Shown here piece by piece: positions 17,161 to 25,340 of a DNA stretch of 49,385 nucleotides. Within the stretch, counting starts at the first letter, position 1, and each line of letters opens with the position of its first letter. The notes beneath the pieces were generated by a model. It saw only the letters and a program-made list of their open reading frames with translations. It was not told where the DNA came from and did no database searches. Source of the DNA: Pseudorhodobacter sp. MZDSW-24AT. Lineage in GTDB: Bacteria > Pseudomonadota > Alphaproteobacteria > Rhodobacterales > Rhodobacteraceae. The DNA lies in NCBI RefSeq assembly GCF_002794355.1, contig NZ_PGOI01000014.1, forward strand, positions 1 through 49,385. The letters run 5' to 3'. Both the position numbers and the translations under genes were made by a program.

Positions 17161-18641
17161 CAGATCACCCCATCCAGCGCGGCCACGGCAACGCTGGCCT
17201 GTTCGACATCGTCAAAAGGATAGACCTGACCGGCGATGGTCTGGCCGGTTTCATGGCCTTTGCCCGCGATCAGCAGCGCGTCGCCGGGTTGCAGCGCATC
17301 GACGCCGCGCAGGATGGCTTCGGCGCGGTCGCCCACTTCGGTCGCCTGAGGGCAGGCGGCCATGATGGCGGCGCGGATCGCGGCGGGGTCTTCGCCGCGC
17401 GGGTTGTCATCGGTGACGAACAGCACATCGGCATGGGCCGCCGCCGCCGCCCCCATCAAGGGGCGCTTGCCGGTGTCACGGTCGCCACCGGCGCCGAACA
17501 CGATGACGATGCGGCCCATCACATGCGGGCGGAGCGCGCGCAGGGCGGTTTCGATGGCATCGGGCGTATGGGCGTAATCAACATAAACCGCCGCGCCATT
17601 GGCGCGCGTGGCGGCCAGTTGCATCCGACCGCGCACACCCGCAAGCTTGGGGAGCGTGGCGAAGACCGCTTGCGGGTCATCGCCCGAGGCGATGGCAAGG
17701 CCTGCGGCCAGCGCCACATTCTCGGCCTGAAAGCCGCCGACGAGGTTGAGGCGCGTCATGTAGGGCTGACCCTGCCACGAAAAGCGCAGATCCTGACCGG
17801 TGGCGTCATAGCGTTGCGACAGGAGGCGCAGGTCGGCCCCCTGCCCGTGACCGATGGTCATGGTGGGCAGGTTGCGATTGAGGCAAAGCTCGACAATATC
17901 TGAGCCATGCGCCCCGTTGAGGTTCACCACCGCCACCGCATCATCGGGCAAGAGCCGGGTGAAGAGCGCGGCCTTGGCGGCCAGATAGGCCTCCATCGTG
18001 CCATGGTAATCCAGATGGTCTTGCGTGAGGTTGGTGAAGCCTGCGGCACACAGACGGACACCATCCATCCGGCGCTGGTCGAGCCCGTGGGACGAGGCCT
18101 CCATCGCGCCATGGGTCACCCCGGCGGCGGCGGCCTGTGCCAAGACGCTTTGCAAGGTGATGGCGTCGGGCGTGGTATGGGCCGAGGGCGCGGTCCAAGC
18201 GCCTTCGACCCCGGTGGTGCCGATGTTGATGGCGGCATGGTCCAGCGCTTCCCAGATCTGCCGGGTGAAGGTGGCGGCGCTGGTTTTGCCATTGGTGCCG
18301 GTGACGGCGACCATGCGCGGGGGCTGCGCCCCGAACCAGAGGGCGGCGGCGCGGGCCAGCGCTTCGCGCGGGTCTTCGACCACGATCACGGCGGGCGCAT
18401 CGGGGGGAAGCAGGCGCACACCTGCGGCATCGGTCAGGATGGCCACGGCGCCTTGCGCGATGGCGGTCGCGGCAAAGGTGGCGCCATGCACGCGGGTGCC
18501 CGGCAGCGCGGCAAAGAGAAAGCCGGGCTGCACCGCCCGGCTGTCCACCGTCAGGCCGGTCAGGACAGGGTTTGCCCCTGCCCTTGGGGTCAGCCCCAGA
18601 TCTGCCAAAGTGGCGCGGCGGGTCGCCGGATGCGGTGCCAT
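17160..18641 (-). CDS. murE: UDP-N-acetylmuramoyl-tripeptide synthetase (meso-DAP adding)
   Basis: 493 residues. VDSRAVQPGFLFAALPG is the N-terminal nucleotide-binding motif, AVTGTNGKTSAATF the ATP loop, and EASSHGLDQRR and TNLTQDHLDYHG the catalytic motifs. DDNPRGEDP near residue 405 is the DNPR signature of MurE enzymes that use meso-diaminopimelate rather than lysine, as expected for a Gram-negative bacterium. It lies 11 bases downstream of ftsI and overlaps murF by one base. Confidence 0.97.
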   Translation of the reverse strand: MAPHPATRRATLADLGLTPRAGANPVLTGLTVDSRAVQPGFLFAALPGTRVHGATFAATAIAQGAVAILTDAAGVRLLPPDAPAVIVVEDPREALARAAALWFGAQPPRMVAVTGTNGKTSAATFTRQIWEALDHAAINIGTTGVEGAWTAPSAHTTPDAITLQSVLAQAAAAGVTHGAMEASSHGLDQRRMDGVRLCAAGFTNLTQDHLDYHGTMEAYLAAKAALFTRLLPDDAVAVVNLNGAHGSDIVELCLNRNLPTMTIGHGQGADLRLLSQRYDATGQDLRFSWQGQPYMTRLNLVGGFQAENVALAAGLAIASGDDPQAVFATLPKLAGVRGRMQLAATRANGAAVYVDYAHTPDAIETALRALRPHVMGRIVIVFGAGGDRDTGKRPLMGAAAAAHADVLFVTDDNPRGEDPAAIRAAIMAACPQATEVGDRAEAILRGVDALQPGDALLIAGKGHETGQTIAGQVYPFDDVEQASVAVAALDGVI

Positions 18642-18652
18642 GTCATATCCCC

Positions 18653-20446
18653 TCAGTTCCGGACGGCTGTTAGCGTATCCACCGGGGGGGCTTCAACACT
18701 TGGGCGAATCCCGAGCAGCGGTGCGATGCGGCGGGTGATCTCGGCGGCGACAGGCACCGCCGTCCAGCCCGCGGTGCGGCGCGGTTCGGTGCCGCTGGTT
18801 TCCACCGGCTCGTCCAAGGTGACAAGCACGACATATTTCGGATCGGAGGCCGGGAAGACAGAGGCGAAGGTGTTGATCACCTTGTCTTTGTAATACCCGC
18901 CGGTGCGCTTGGGCTTGTCGGCGGTGCCGGTTTTGCCCGCGACTTCGTAGCCTTCCACCTCGGCCATGCTGGCGGTGCCGCGCGTCACCACCTGACGCAG
19001 CATTTCCACCGACGCATCGGCCACTTCTTCGCGCATTACCCGCACGCCCGGCTGCGGGCCCGCCTGTTTGAGCAGCGTGGGTTTGACGGTGATTCCCCCA
19101 TTGGCGATGGTGGCATAGGCGGCGGCAAGGTGCAGCGGGCTGGCCGACATGCCGTGGCCGTAAGAGGTGGTGATGGTCACGATGTCGGGCCAGCGGGCGG
19201 GCAGCAGCGGCTTGGCGCCGGGGGCTTCGGTAAGTTCGATCGGGGTGGGATCGAAGAAGCCCAGCGATTTCAGGAAGGCCTGCTGGCGCAAACCGCCGAT
19301 TTGCAGCGCAAGGCGGGCGGTGCCCACGTTGGAGGATTTCACGATCACATCGGTGACCGTGGCGAGGGGGCCGTAATTCTTGTTCTGGAATTCGCGGATG
19401 CGGTGGCGGCCCCATTGCATGGGGGCATTGGCATCGACCAGCGTGTCGGGGCCGACCATGCCCAGTTCCATCGCCTGCGCGGTGGCAAAGATCTTGAAGG
19501 TGGAGCCCAGTTCATAAACCCCCTGCACCGCGCGGTTGAACAGCGGGCTGTCACCGGGTTCGGCATCCTTGGGCAGCACCGGGTTGGGGCGGTTGTTGGG
19601 GTCGAAGGCGGGCAGACTTGCCATCGACACGACTTCGCCGGTTTTCACATCCATGATGATGGCGGCGCCGCCTTTGGCGTTCATCATGGTGATGCCCGCA
19701 TCAAGGATTTCCTCGACGGCGGCCTGAACGGTGAGGTCGAGCGACAGTTCGAGCGGGGTGGCCGAGAGGGCGGGATCGCGCAGCCGCGCATCCATGGCCC
19801 GCTCGATCCCGGCGGTGCCGATGACTTCGGCGGAATGCACGCCTTCGGCGCCAAAGGAGGTGCCGCCCAGCACATGCGCGGCCAGCGTGCCGTTCGGATA
19901 GAGGCGCATTTCGCGCGGGCCGAACAACAGGCCCGGATCGCCGATGTCATGCACGGCTTGCATCTGCTCGGGGCTGAGCACCTTGCGCAGCCACATGAAG
20001 CTGCGGCCATCGGTGAAGCGGCGGGTCAGATCTTCGGCGTTGAGTTCGGGGAAGATGGCGGCGAGTTCGCCTGCGACGCGCGCCGGGTCCACCATGTCTT
20101 TCGGATGCGCATAGAGCGCGTGGGTCAGCATGTTGGTGGCCAGCACGCGGCCATTGCGATCGGTGATGTCGGCGCGCTGGGCGAGGATTTCGGCGCCAGA
20201 GGCAAAGGAGCGCGGTTCTGCGGCCTCGGTGGTGGCGACAAGGCCCATGCGCATGCCGATGGCAGAGAAGGCGACAAAGAACGCAAGCCCCAGCACCAGA
20301 AGCCGCACCTCGGCGCGGTTGCGCGAGGCGTCGCGGATCTGTTCATGGCGAAGGCGCAGATTCTCGCGTTCGATCACATCGGGGTTTTCGCCTTGGGCGC
20401 GGGCCTTGAGGATGCGGGCGAGCGGGCGGAGGGGGGTGCGGGTCAC
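18653..20446 (-). CDS. ftsI: Septum peptidoglycan transpeptidase PBP3
   Basis: 597 residues. A cytoplasmic N-terminus of ~50 residues is followed by one TM helix (LLVLGLAFFVAFSAIG) and then the pedestal and transpeptidase domains. Catalytic motifs: STFK with the nucleophile at about S315, SSN (VKSSNVGTARL), and KTG (VAGKTGTAD). It cross-links septal peptidoglycan in the divisome with FtsW. The start is GTG, in a GTGA overlap with the ftsL stop, so expression is coupled to ftsL. The partner ftsW is not in this window. Confidence 0.97.
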   Translation of the reverse strand: MTRTPLRPLARILKARAQGENPDVIERENLRLRHEQIRDASRNRAEVRLLVLGLAFFVAFSAIGMRMGLVATTEAAEPRSFASGAEILAQRADITDRNGRVLATNMLTHALYAHPKDMVDPARVAGELAAIFPELNAEDLTRRFTDGRSFMWLRKVLSPEQMQAVHDIGDPGLLFGPREMRLYPNGTLAAHVLGGTSFGAEGVHSAEVIGTAGIERAMDARLRDPALSATPLELSLDLTVQAAVEEILDAGITMMNAKGGAAIIMDVKTGEVVSMASLPAFDPNNRPNPVLPKDAEPGDSPLFNRAVQGVYELGSTFKIFATAQAMELGMVGPDTLVDANAPMQWGRHRIREFQNKNYGPLATVTDVIVKSSNVGTARLALQIGGLRQQAFLKSLGFFDPTPIELTEAPGAKPLLPARWPDIVTITTSYGHGMSASPLHLAAAYATIANGGITVKPTLLKQAGPQPGVRVMREEVADASVEMLRQVVTRGTASMAEVEGYEVAGKTGTADKPKRTGGYYKDKVINTFASVFPASDPKYVVLVTLDEPVETSGTEPRRTAGWTAVPVAAEITRRIAPLLGIRPSVEAPPVDTLTAVRN

Positions 20447-20805
20447 AGCGGTTCCTCCTCGGGGTTCAGCTGGCCATGGACCATGACGGAGTTGTTGAGG
20501 TCGCCGAAAAATTCCTCGACCGCCGGATAAGAGATCGTGGCGGTGTCGCCGAATTGCGACGGCTCGAGCGGCAGAAGGCCAAGGCGTTCAAAGTTGAGCG
20601 CGGCGAGTTCGCGCAGGCGGTCGGGGCGGTTGAGATAGGCCCATTCGGCACGCTGGAGCGCGAGAGCCTCACGCAGGCCCGCGATTTCGGAATTGAGGCG
20701 CGACACGTCGCGCAAGGCTTGGCGGGTGTCGTAATGTTCGCGGTAGGCCCAGAACCCAAGGCCCAGCACGGCGATGAAGGACAGAACATAGATGACGGGG
20801 CGCAT
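20443..20805 (-). CDS. ftsL: Cell division protein FtsL
   Basis: 120 residues: a very short cytoplasmic tail, one TM helix at ~3-20 (VIYVLSFIAVLGLGFWAY), then a coiled-coil (LRDVSRLNSEIAGLREAL) and the conserved RPDRLRELAALNFERLGL segment with a downstream tail. FtsL works with FtsB and FtsQ in the divisome. Identification rests on size, topology and position between rsmH and ftsI. It overlaps rsmH by one base and ftsI by four. Confidence 0.93.
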   Translation of the reverse strand: MRPVIYVLSFIAVLGLGFWAYREHYDTRQALRDVSRLNSEIAGLREALALQRAEWAYLNRPDRLRELAALNFERLGLLPLEPSQFGDTATISYPAVEEFFGDLNNSVMVHGQLNPEEEPL

Positions 20806-21812
20806 CAGCGGCGGCCTTTCTTCTGAGCGGGCGGTTCGGGCAGGCCAAGCGCGGCGGGATCGACGCTTTGCGCAGGCGCCGCGGTGCGGCGACCGATGCG
20901 CAGCTTGGCCGAGCGCGCGCGGGGGTTGTCTTCCAGCTCGGCCTCATCGGGGCCGACGGCGCGCTTGGTGACCAGATCAAAGCGCGCGGTGTTCAGCGCG
21001 GTTTGCGGCGCGTAGCGGTTGGCGTTTGATTCGCTGCCCGAGGCCTGCTGGAAAAAGCGTTTCACGATGCGGTCTTCCAAGGAGTGGAAGCTGACGACCG
21101 CCAGAAGCCCGCCGGGTTTGAGCGCGCGTTCGGCGGCCATCAGGCCTTCGGCCAGTTCGGTGAATTCGGTGTTCACCGCGATGCGGATGGCTTGGAAGCT
21201 GCGGGTGGCGGGGTGGCTTTGCCCCGGTTTGGGGCGCGGCAGGCAGCGCGCCACGATTTCGGCGAGCTGCAGCGTGGACTCGATCGGCGCGCGGCTGCGG
21301 TGTTCGACGATCGCGCGCGCGATGCGGCGCGAGGCGCGTTCTTCACCGTAGTGATAGAGGATATCGGCCAGCCGGGTTTCGTCGGCGGTGTTCACCAGAT
21401 CGGCGGCGGAGGGCCCGTCTTGCGACATCCGCATGTCGAGGGGGCCGTCTTTCATGAAGGAAAACCCGCGCTCGGCCTGATCGAGCTGCATGGAGCTGAC
21501 GCCCAGATCCAGCACCACGCCATCGAGCGGCTGCGGCGCGTAGTGGTCAAGGTTGGAGAAGGTGCCGGGCACCAGCGTCAGACGGTCGCCATAGGTGCCG
21601 CGCCAGCGTTGCGCCATCTCCAGCGCCAGCGGGTCACGGTCGACCCCGATGACATCGGCCCCGGCGTCGAGCAGCGCGCGGGCATAGCCCCCTGCCCCGA
21701 AGGTGCCATCCAGCCAAAGCCCGCCGATGGGGGCGCAGAGGTCCAGAATGGGGCGCAAAAGCACCGGGATATGGGGGGCGCGACCCTGATCGTGATCGCC
21801 GGTCTCTGCCAT
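20805..21812 (-). CDS. rsmH: 16S rRNA (cytosine(1402)-N(4))-methyltransferase
   Basis: 335 residues. [10 protein letters not shown] at the start, the SAM-binding loop [27 protein letters not shown], and the C-terminal [16 protein letters not shown] are RsmH (MraW) signatures. It N4-methylates C1402 in the decoding centre of 16S rRNA. The ATG lies one base after the mraZ stop. Residues 300-335 are a basic/Pro-rich tail. Confidence 0.97.
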   Translation of the reverse strand: MAETGDHDQGRAPHIPVLLRPILDLCAPIGGLWLDGTFGAGGYARALLDAGADVIGVDRDPLALEMAQRWRGTYGDRLTLVPGTFSNLDHYAPQPLDGVVLDLGVSSMQLDQAERGFSFMKDGPLDMRMSQDGPSAADLVNTADETRLADILYHYGEERASRRIARAIVEHRSRAPIESTLQLAEIVARCLPRPKPGQSHPATRSFQAIRIAVNTEFTELAEGLMAAERALKPGGLLAVVSFHSLEDRIVKRFFQQASGSESNANRYAPQTALNTARFDLVTKRAVGPDEAELEDNPRARSAKLRIGRRTAAPAQSVDPAALGLPEPPAQKKGRR

Positions 21813-21813
21813 C

Positions 21814-22326
21814 TCACCCTACCTTTGGGTAACGGCCAACCACCGCAAGGGCATCTTCACCGTCATCATCTTCGTCATCATCGCTGAACAGGTCTCGATA
21901 CACATCGCCGCGCCACAGCGAAAAGCGGTCAGTCGCGCCGGCAAGGGCGGAGTCGACGCCGTCCTTGATCATCTCGGGCGTGATGCCCAGCTTTTCGCGC
22001 ACGGGGCCGGGCAGGACGATGCGGCCATCGTCATCGATTTCCACCGTGGCCGAGCGGGTGATGAGGTCACGTTCGGCCTTGATCCGGTCCTTGCTGCCCA
22101 AGGGGATGCTTTCCACCCATTTCGCCAGCGCATCGGCCCCGGCCATGGAATAGCAATCGCAGAACTGCCGGTTCTTGCCGCCATAGACGATGATCATGCG
22201 GGTGCGGGGGCTGTCGGAGGTGCGGGTATCGCCAGCGTCGAGGACACGCCGAAACGGTGCCGGGATCAGCACCCGGGCTTTCGAATCTACCTTCTGGTAG
22301 TATTCACCGCGAAACATGTCCGACAT
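21814..22326 (-). CDS. mraZ: Transcriptional regulator MraZ
   Basis: 170 residues from ATG 22326; an in-frame ATG three codons later (22317, MFRGEYYQK) fits the usual MraZ N-terminus equally well. Two SpoVT/AbrB-like repeats are visible: [15 protein letters not shown] and [19 protein letters not shown]. In E. coli, MraZ represses its own operon by binding TGGG repeats with a 10-bp period; candidate boxes lie ~480 bases upstream here, implying a long leader. The C-terminal ~25 residues are very acidic (DDEDDDGED). No clear Shine-Dalgarno is seen, in keeping with a structured leader. Confidence 0.93.
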   Translation of the reverse strand: MSDMFRGEYYQKVDSKARVLIPAPFRRVLDAGDTRTSDSPRTRMIIVYGGKNRQFCDCYSMAGADALAKWVESIPLGSKDRIKAERDLITRSATVEIDDDGRIVLPGPVREKLGITPEMIKDGVDSALAGATDRFSLWRGDVYRDLFSDDDEDDDGEDALAVVGRYPKVG

Positions 22327-22785
22327 ATTTGCTGAGCTTGCGCCCGTCCCTTTCCGATCTTCCAGCCCCGGATGGGGCATCTTTCGCAGCCCCGGACGGG
22401 GCCAAAACCTTGGGCCAGAAATGGGAACGGCGGACCGAGCTGCTGCCACTGCTCGATCCGCCGCCTGTCCCATCGCTGGGCGTCCAGCTACGCGCGCCAC
22501 CTGGGGGAGATGTCTGCTCGCTCACGCGCCGGATCTGTGTTGTCTAAACGGGTTTGCCTGTATGAAGCCTGACTGTTTCGCCTGTTCGCGGTCTTTGAAG
22601 CTGCCGCTGCTGTTCGTACTGCCCGTTTCGATGTTGCTAGGGATGCCACGGGATCATCTGGGAAGCAACGGGAATTTTCGGGCGCAAGTGGGCAGATTTG
22701 GTTTCAGCCCCCCGAAGAAAACATCATCTAGCCCTCTTGCCCAACAAAATGCAGCGGAAAACCCGCTATCACGACCGCGTGAACG
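22327..22785 (-). ncRNA. Long mraZ 5' leader, candidate UpsM-type sRNA
   Basis: No ORF on the minus strand explains these ~460 bases between the proposed promoter and mraZ. Several stems are visible: a nested one at ~22626-22671 (CCCGTTGCT pairing with AGCAAC...AACGGG), a strong GC-rich one at 22429-22462, and two small GCCCC/GGGGC hairpins at ~22367-22403, just before the mraZ start. In Rhodobacter sphaeroides the dcw operon has an extended leader that terminates early to give the sRNA UpsM, reported as a family-wide trait. Position and structure match; I could not compare the sequence. The exact 5' and 3' ends are unknown. Confidence 0.55.
22415..22462 (-). terminator. Candidate internal terminator of the mraZ leader
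   Basis: Minus strand: GGCGGA...TCCGCC with an inner CGAGC/GCTCG stem, arms 22451-22462 and 22429-22440, followed by a loosely U-rich GTTCCCATTTCT. This would end an UpsM-like RNA about 90 bases before mraZ. The U-tract is weak. Confidence 0.4.
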
Positions 22786-22824
22786 CTATATCTAGTGAGC
22801 GTGATTTTTTCCCAGACATTCCCG
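22786..22824 (-). promoter_or_regulatory. Candidate dcw promoter with MraZ boxes
   Basis: Minus strand: CGGGA and TGGGA boxes 10 bases apart (22809-22824), then ~13 bases, then an AT-rich TAGATATAG around 22786-22794 that could be a -10 element. The 10-bp spacing of GGGA boxes matches known MraZ operators, and placing them over the -35 region would give repression. Only two clear boxes are present where three are usual. Confidence 0.45.
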
Positions 22825-22895
22825 GACAGATCTGGCGAGCCTCAGATGACCCGGGGACAATTGCACATTTGCAACAGGCACATGCGGGAGAAATG

Positions 22896-22923
22896 GAAAA
22901 ATCCGGGCTGTTCACCCGGATTT
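22896..22923 (-). terminator. Rho-independent terminator downstream of mrp
   Basis: Minus strand: AAATCCGGG, loop of 7, CCCGGATTT, followed by a short T run. Perfect 9-bp stem, 73 bases after the mrp stop. It separates mrp from the dcw transcript. Confidence 0.75.
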
Positions 22924-22995
22924 CCCAGAAAATCCCAAGTCCGTGATTCGGCGTGATCGCGGTTTCCCGGGCCGTCCCGGCTGATCCCGCCGGGC

Positions 22996-24102
22996 CTAGG
23001 CCATGCCCCCGGCGATGAGCCGATGGGCGATGCGGGCATAGGCTTCGGCCTCGGGGGCGTCGGTGGCGGCGATGGGGGTGCCGCTGTCGCCCGCCTGCCG
23101 CACCGCAAGGGTCAGCGGCAATTCGCCCAAGAAAGGCAGATCAAGGCGATGGGCATCGGCCTGCACGCCGCCGTGACCAAAGATCTGGGTTTCATGCCCG
23201 CAATTGGGGCAGCAGAAGGTGGACATGTTCTCGATCAGGCCCAGCACCGGGGTCTTGAGCTTTTGGAACATATCAAGCGCCTTGCGGGCATCCAGAAGCG
23301 CCACATCCTGCGGGGTGGAAACGACGATGGCCCCGGTCAGTTGCGTGCGCTGGCACAGGGTAAGCTGGATGTCACCGGTGCCGGGGGGCAGGTCGATGAG
23401 CAGGATGTCCAGCGGCCCCCAAGCCACTTGTGTGAGGAGTTGTTGCAGCGCGCCCATGATCATCGGCCCGCGCCAGATCACCGCCTCGTCCTCTTTGAGC
23501 ATGAGGCCGAGCGACATCATGGTGACACCATGCGCGCGCAAGGGTTCGATGATCTTGCCATCCGGGCTGCCGGGGCGGCGGTTGACGCCCATCATGCGCG
23601 GCTGGCTGGGGCCGTAGATATCGGCATCGAGCAGGCCGACGCGGCGGCCTTGGCGGGCAAGCGCGACTGCGAGGTTGGACGAGACCGTGGATTTGCCCAC
23701 CCCGCCCTTGCCCGAGCCGATGGCGATGATGCGGTCGATTCCCGCCAGCTTTTGCGGCCCGCCCTGTTGCGGTGTCGGGTGCTGGCCGATCTTGAGCGCG
23801 GGGGCGACCTGCCCCGGCGGCGGCGCGGCGGGCTTGGCCGCAGGACCATGCGCGGTGGTAACCGCCTGCACAGTGGCCACGCCGGGCAGCGCGCGCACCG
23901 CCGATTCCGCCTGAGGCTGAAGGGCCGCGACCGCGCGCGCGATCTCGGGGCTGGGCGCTTCGATCACGAAACGGACGCTGGCCCCGCCCGACGATTCGTC
24001 GATGGAGAGCGCGCGGATCATGTCTTGCGAGACCAGATCCCCCCCCTGTGGCAGCTTGACGCGCGCCAGAGCCGCCATGACTTCACTGTGCGAGACACCC
24101 AT
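22996..24102 (-). CDS. mrp: Fe-S cluster carrier protein Mrp/ApbC
   Basis: 368 residues. The N-terminal ~95 residues are a MIP18/DUF59-type domain ([17 protein letters not shown]); an Ala/Pro linker follows; the rest is a ParA/MinD-like P-loop NTPase: [20 protein letters not shown] (deviant Walker A), [21 protein letters not shown] (Walker B) and the cluster-binding CxxC in STFCCPNCG. Established role: ATP-dependent carrier delivering Fe-S clusters to apoproteins in the cytoplasm. It is read away from the DUF1127 gene, with a 256-base divergent region between them, and ends at its own terminator before the dcw leader. Confidence 0.95.
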   Translation of the reverse strand: MGVSHSEVMAALARVKLPQGGDLVSQDMIRALSIDESSGGASVRFVIEAPSPEIARAVAALQPQAESAVRALPGVATVQAVTTAHGPAAKPAAPPPGQVAPALKIGQHPTPQQGGPQKLAGIDRIIAIGSGKGGVGKSTVSSNLAVALARQGRRVGLLDADIYGPSQPRMMGVNRRPGSPDGKIIEPLRAHGVTMMSLGLMLKEDEAVIWRGPMIMGALQQLLTQVAWGPLDILLIDLPPGTGDIQLTLCQRTQLTGAIVVSTPQDVALLDARKALDMFQKLKTPVLGLIENMSTFCCPNCGHETQIFGHGGVQADAHRLDLPFLGELPLTLAVRQAGDSGTPIAATDAPEAEAYARIAHRLIAGGMA

Positions 24103-24271
24103 TGTTGTTTTCCTTTTGCCTGTCCTTGCGGCACAGTTGCGATCTTTGCCCGAAAGCTCAAGGTTTGCTTGACCAAACGCTCAAATTTTGCGCGAAGGCG
24201 CTGTAATTAATGACGTTTCTGTGACAGCCAGCCATGCGGTTGCTGCATGGCGGCATTGCGCCGGGGAGCTA

Positions 24272-24299
24272 TTGTGCAGTTGCAGCATTTGCCCCATGT
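24272..24299 (+). promoter_or_regulatory. Candidate heat-shock (RpoH-type) promoter of the DUF1127-sRNA operon
   Basis: TTGTGC (24272-24277), 14 bases, then CCCCATGT (24292-24299), which resembles the CCCCAT -10 element of sigma-32-type promoters. In R. sphaeroides the homologous ccaF1-ccsR operon is driven by RpoHI/RpoHII. The start of transcription would be ~50 bases before the ATG. Confidence 0.5.
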
Positions 24300-24358
24300 T
24301 ACCCCTAACAACGCGGCAGAACGCTGCAACCGAAATCGAAGCAAGAGGCTAGACGACC

Positions 24359-24574
24359 ATGGCTTATGTAAACTCCTCGCGTGCTGCGTCTTACGGCATC
24401 GCTGACCGGGCGGCGGCCATCGTGAAATCCATTCGCGTCGGTCTGGAACGTCGTCGGGTGTTCAAGCAGACGGTGCGTGAACTGCAAGCGCTCTCGAACC
24501 GCGAATTGGCGGATCTGGGCATCCACCGCAGCATGATCACCCGGGTTGCCAATGAGGCAGCCTACGGCAAGTAA
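24359..24574 (+). CDS. Small DUF1127 protein, CcaF1-like
   Basis: 71 residues. The C-terminal half is the DUF1127 motif: RRVFKQTVRELQALSNRELADLGI followed by HRSMITRVANEAAYGK, with the conserved L-S-x-R-E-L-x-D-L-G-I core. The N-terminal half is basic (SIRVGLERRR), as in family members that bind RNA. The ATG is preceded by AAGAGG. In R. sphaeroides the equivalent protein (RSP_6037, CcaF1) is a small RNA-binding protein encoded directly upstream of the CcsR sRNAs and affects RNA turnover. Here the stop codon is 11 bases before the first CCUCCUCC hairpin, so protein and sRNAs must share a primary transcript. The homology to CcaF1 is inferred from domain and context. Confidence 0.88.
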   Translation: MAYVNSSRAASYGIADRAAAIVKSIRVGLERRRVFKQTVRELQALSNRELADLGIHRSMITRVANEAAYGK

Positions 24575-24585
24575 GGTTCTTTGCG

Positions 24586-24654
24586 AGGCCCCCTCCTCCT
24601 CCCTGGGGCCTGTAGCAAAAGCGTCGGCATCTTTCTCCTCCCTGATGCCGACGC
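24586..24654 (+). ncRNA. CcsR-like sRNA unit 1 (two hairpins)
   Basis: Hairpin 1: AGGCCCC/GGGGCCT closing a loop CTCCTCCTCCCT (24586-24611). Hairpin 2: perfect 10-bp stem GCGTCGGCAT/ATGCCGACGC with loop CTTTCTCCTCCCTG (24621-24654). Two stem-loops exposing CCUCCUCCC is the described architecture of CcsR (cuckoo-family) RNAs. Hairpin 2 carries the most divergent loop of the array. Confidence 0.8.
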
Positions 24655-24692
24655 CCCTTTAAACCGGAGCACGCGCTCCTATCTGATACGGG

Positions 24693-24762
24693 AAGCCCAC
24701 TCCTCCTCCCTTGGGCTTTTCGGAACAGCGGCACTCTCTCTCCTCCTCCCTGAGGGTGCCGC
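24693..24762 (+). ncRNA. CcsR-like sRNA unit 2 (two hairpins)
   Basis: Hairpin 3: AAGCCCA/TGGGCTT around CTCCTCCTCCCT (24693-24718), followed by TT. Hairpin 4: GCGGCAC/GTGCCGC with a larger loop containing CTCTCTCCTCCTCCCTGAG (24728-24762). The stem sequences differ from unit 1 while the loop core is kept. Confidence 0.8.
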
Positions 24763-24814
24763 GGATCATTCGAGGGAACGACTTTTTAAGGTCTGACCCT
24801 TACCACAGTTCGAA

Positions 24815-24881
24815 CGGCTCCTCCTCCTCCCTGAGCCGGTCGGATCAGCGGCGGCCCCCTCCTCCTCCCTGGGGTCGCCGC
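24815..24881 (+). ncRNA. CcsR-like sRNA unit 3, first copy of a tandem triplication
   Basis: Hairpin 5: CGGCTC/GAGCCG (24815-24838); hairpin 6: GCGGCGGCCCC/GGGGTCGCCGC (24848-24881); both loops CTCCTCCTCCCT. Units 3, 4 and 5 and the spacers after them are almost identical and start 122 and 121 bases apart, a recent tandem duplication. Confidence 0.82.
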
Positions 24882-24936
24882 GCCCGAAATTCGAGGGCCA
24901 GATCCTTGCGGGTCTTCTCCCTCACCTCAGTTCGAA

Positions 24937-25003
24937 CGGCTCCTCCTCCTCCCTGAGCCGGTCGGATCAGCGGCGGCCCCCTCCTCCTCCCTGGGGTCGC
25001 CGC
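24937..25003 (+). ncRNA. CcsR-like sRNA unit 4, second tandem copy
   Basis: Hairpins 7 and 8 have the same stems, loops and internal spacing as unit 3. The spacer before it (CGCCCGAAATTCGAGGGCCA, then a TTCTCCCTCAC segment) is shared with the neighbouring units and is single-stranded-looking, a plausible place for RNase cleavage of the precursor. Confidence 0.82.
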
Positions 25004-25057
25004 GCCCGAAATTCGAGGGCCAGATCCTTGCGGTTCTTTCCCTCACCTCCGTTCGAA

Positions 25058-25124
25058 CGGCTCCTCCTCCTCCCTGAGCCGGTCGGATCAGCGGCGGCCC
25101 CCTCCTCCTCCCTGGGGTCGCCGC
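25058..25124 (+). ncRNA. CcsR-like sRNA unit 5, third tandem copy
   Basis: Hairpins 9 and 10, identical in stems and loops to units 3 and 4. The spacer upstream has diverged slightly (GCGGTTCTTTCCC in place of GCGGGTCTTCTCCC). Confidence 0.82.
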
Positions 25125-25177
25125 GCCCGAAATTCGAGGGTCGGATCCTTGCGGGTCTTCTCCCTCACGACGGTTCG

Positions 25178-25258
25178 ATCCTGCCCCCTCCTCCTCCCTG
25201 GGGTTGGATTGAAAAGCGGAACCTGACGCCCCCTCCTCCTCCCTGGGGTTCGGGTTCC
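25178..25258 (+). ncRNA. CcsR-like sRNA unit 6 (two hairpins)
   Basis: Hairpin 11: ATCCTGCCCC/GGGGTTGGAT (25178-25209); hairpin 12: GGAACC...CCCC/GGGG...GGTTCC (25218-25258). Both loops are CTCCTCCTCCCT. The upstream spacer still resembles that of units 3-5, so unit 6 may be an older duplicate. Confidence 0.78.
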
Positions 25259-25264
25259 CTGATA

Positions 25265-25340
25265 GGCCGGCCCCCTCCTCCTCCCTGGGGTTGGTCGTGA
25301 ATGATGCGGCGGCGCCCCTCCTCCTCCCTGGGCGTCGCCG
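25265..25340 (+). ncRNA. CcsR-like sRNA unit 7, last of the array
   Basis: Hairpin 13: GGCCGGCCCC/GGGGTTGGTC (25265-25296); hairpin 14: CGGCGGCGCCC/GGGCGTCGCCG (25307-25340), an 11-bp stem with one G-U pair. Both loops are CTCCTCCTCCCT. Hairpin 14 also serves as the array's terminator. Confidence 0.8.

Noticed and set aside
22327-22785. RNase P RNA or other housekeeping RNA in the mraZ leader
   Set aside because: The conserved RNase P motifs are not present; an UpsM-type leader fits position and structure.
24808-25155. Tandem repeats considered as a CRISPR array
   Set aside because: The repeated units are ~121 bases, contain paired hairpins and have near-identical spacers; there are no cas genes and no variable spacers.
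25028-25300. 90-codon plus-strand frame in the sRNA array
   Set aside because: It is made of translated CTCCTCCTCC repeats (Pro/Ser-rich, PPPPPWG-type) with no ribosome-binding site; the hairpins explain the sequence better.
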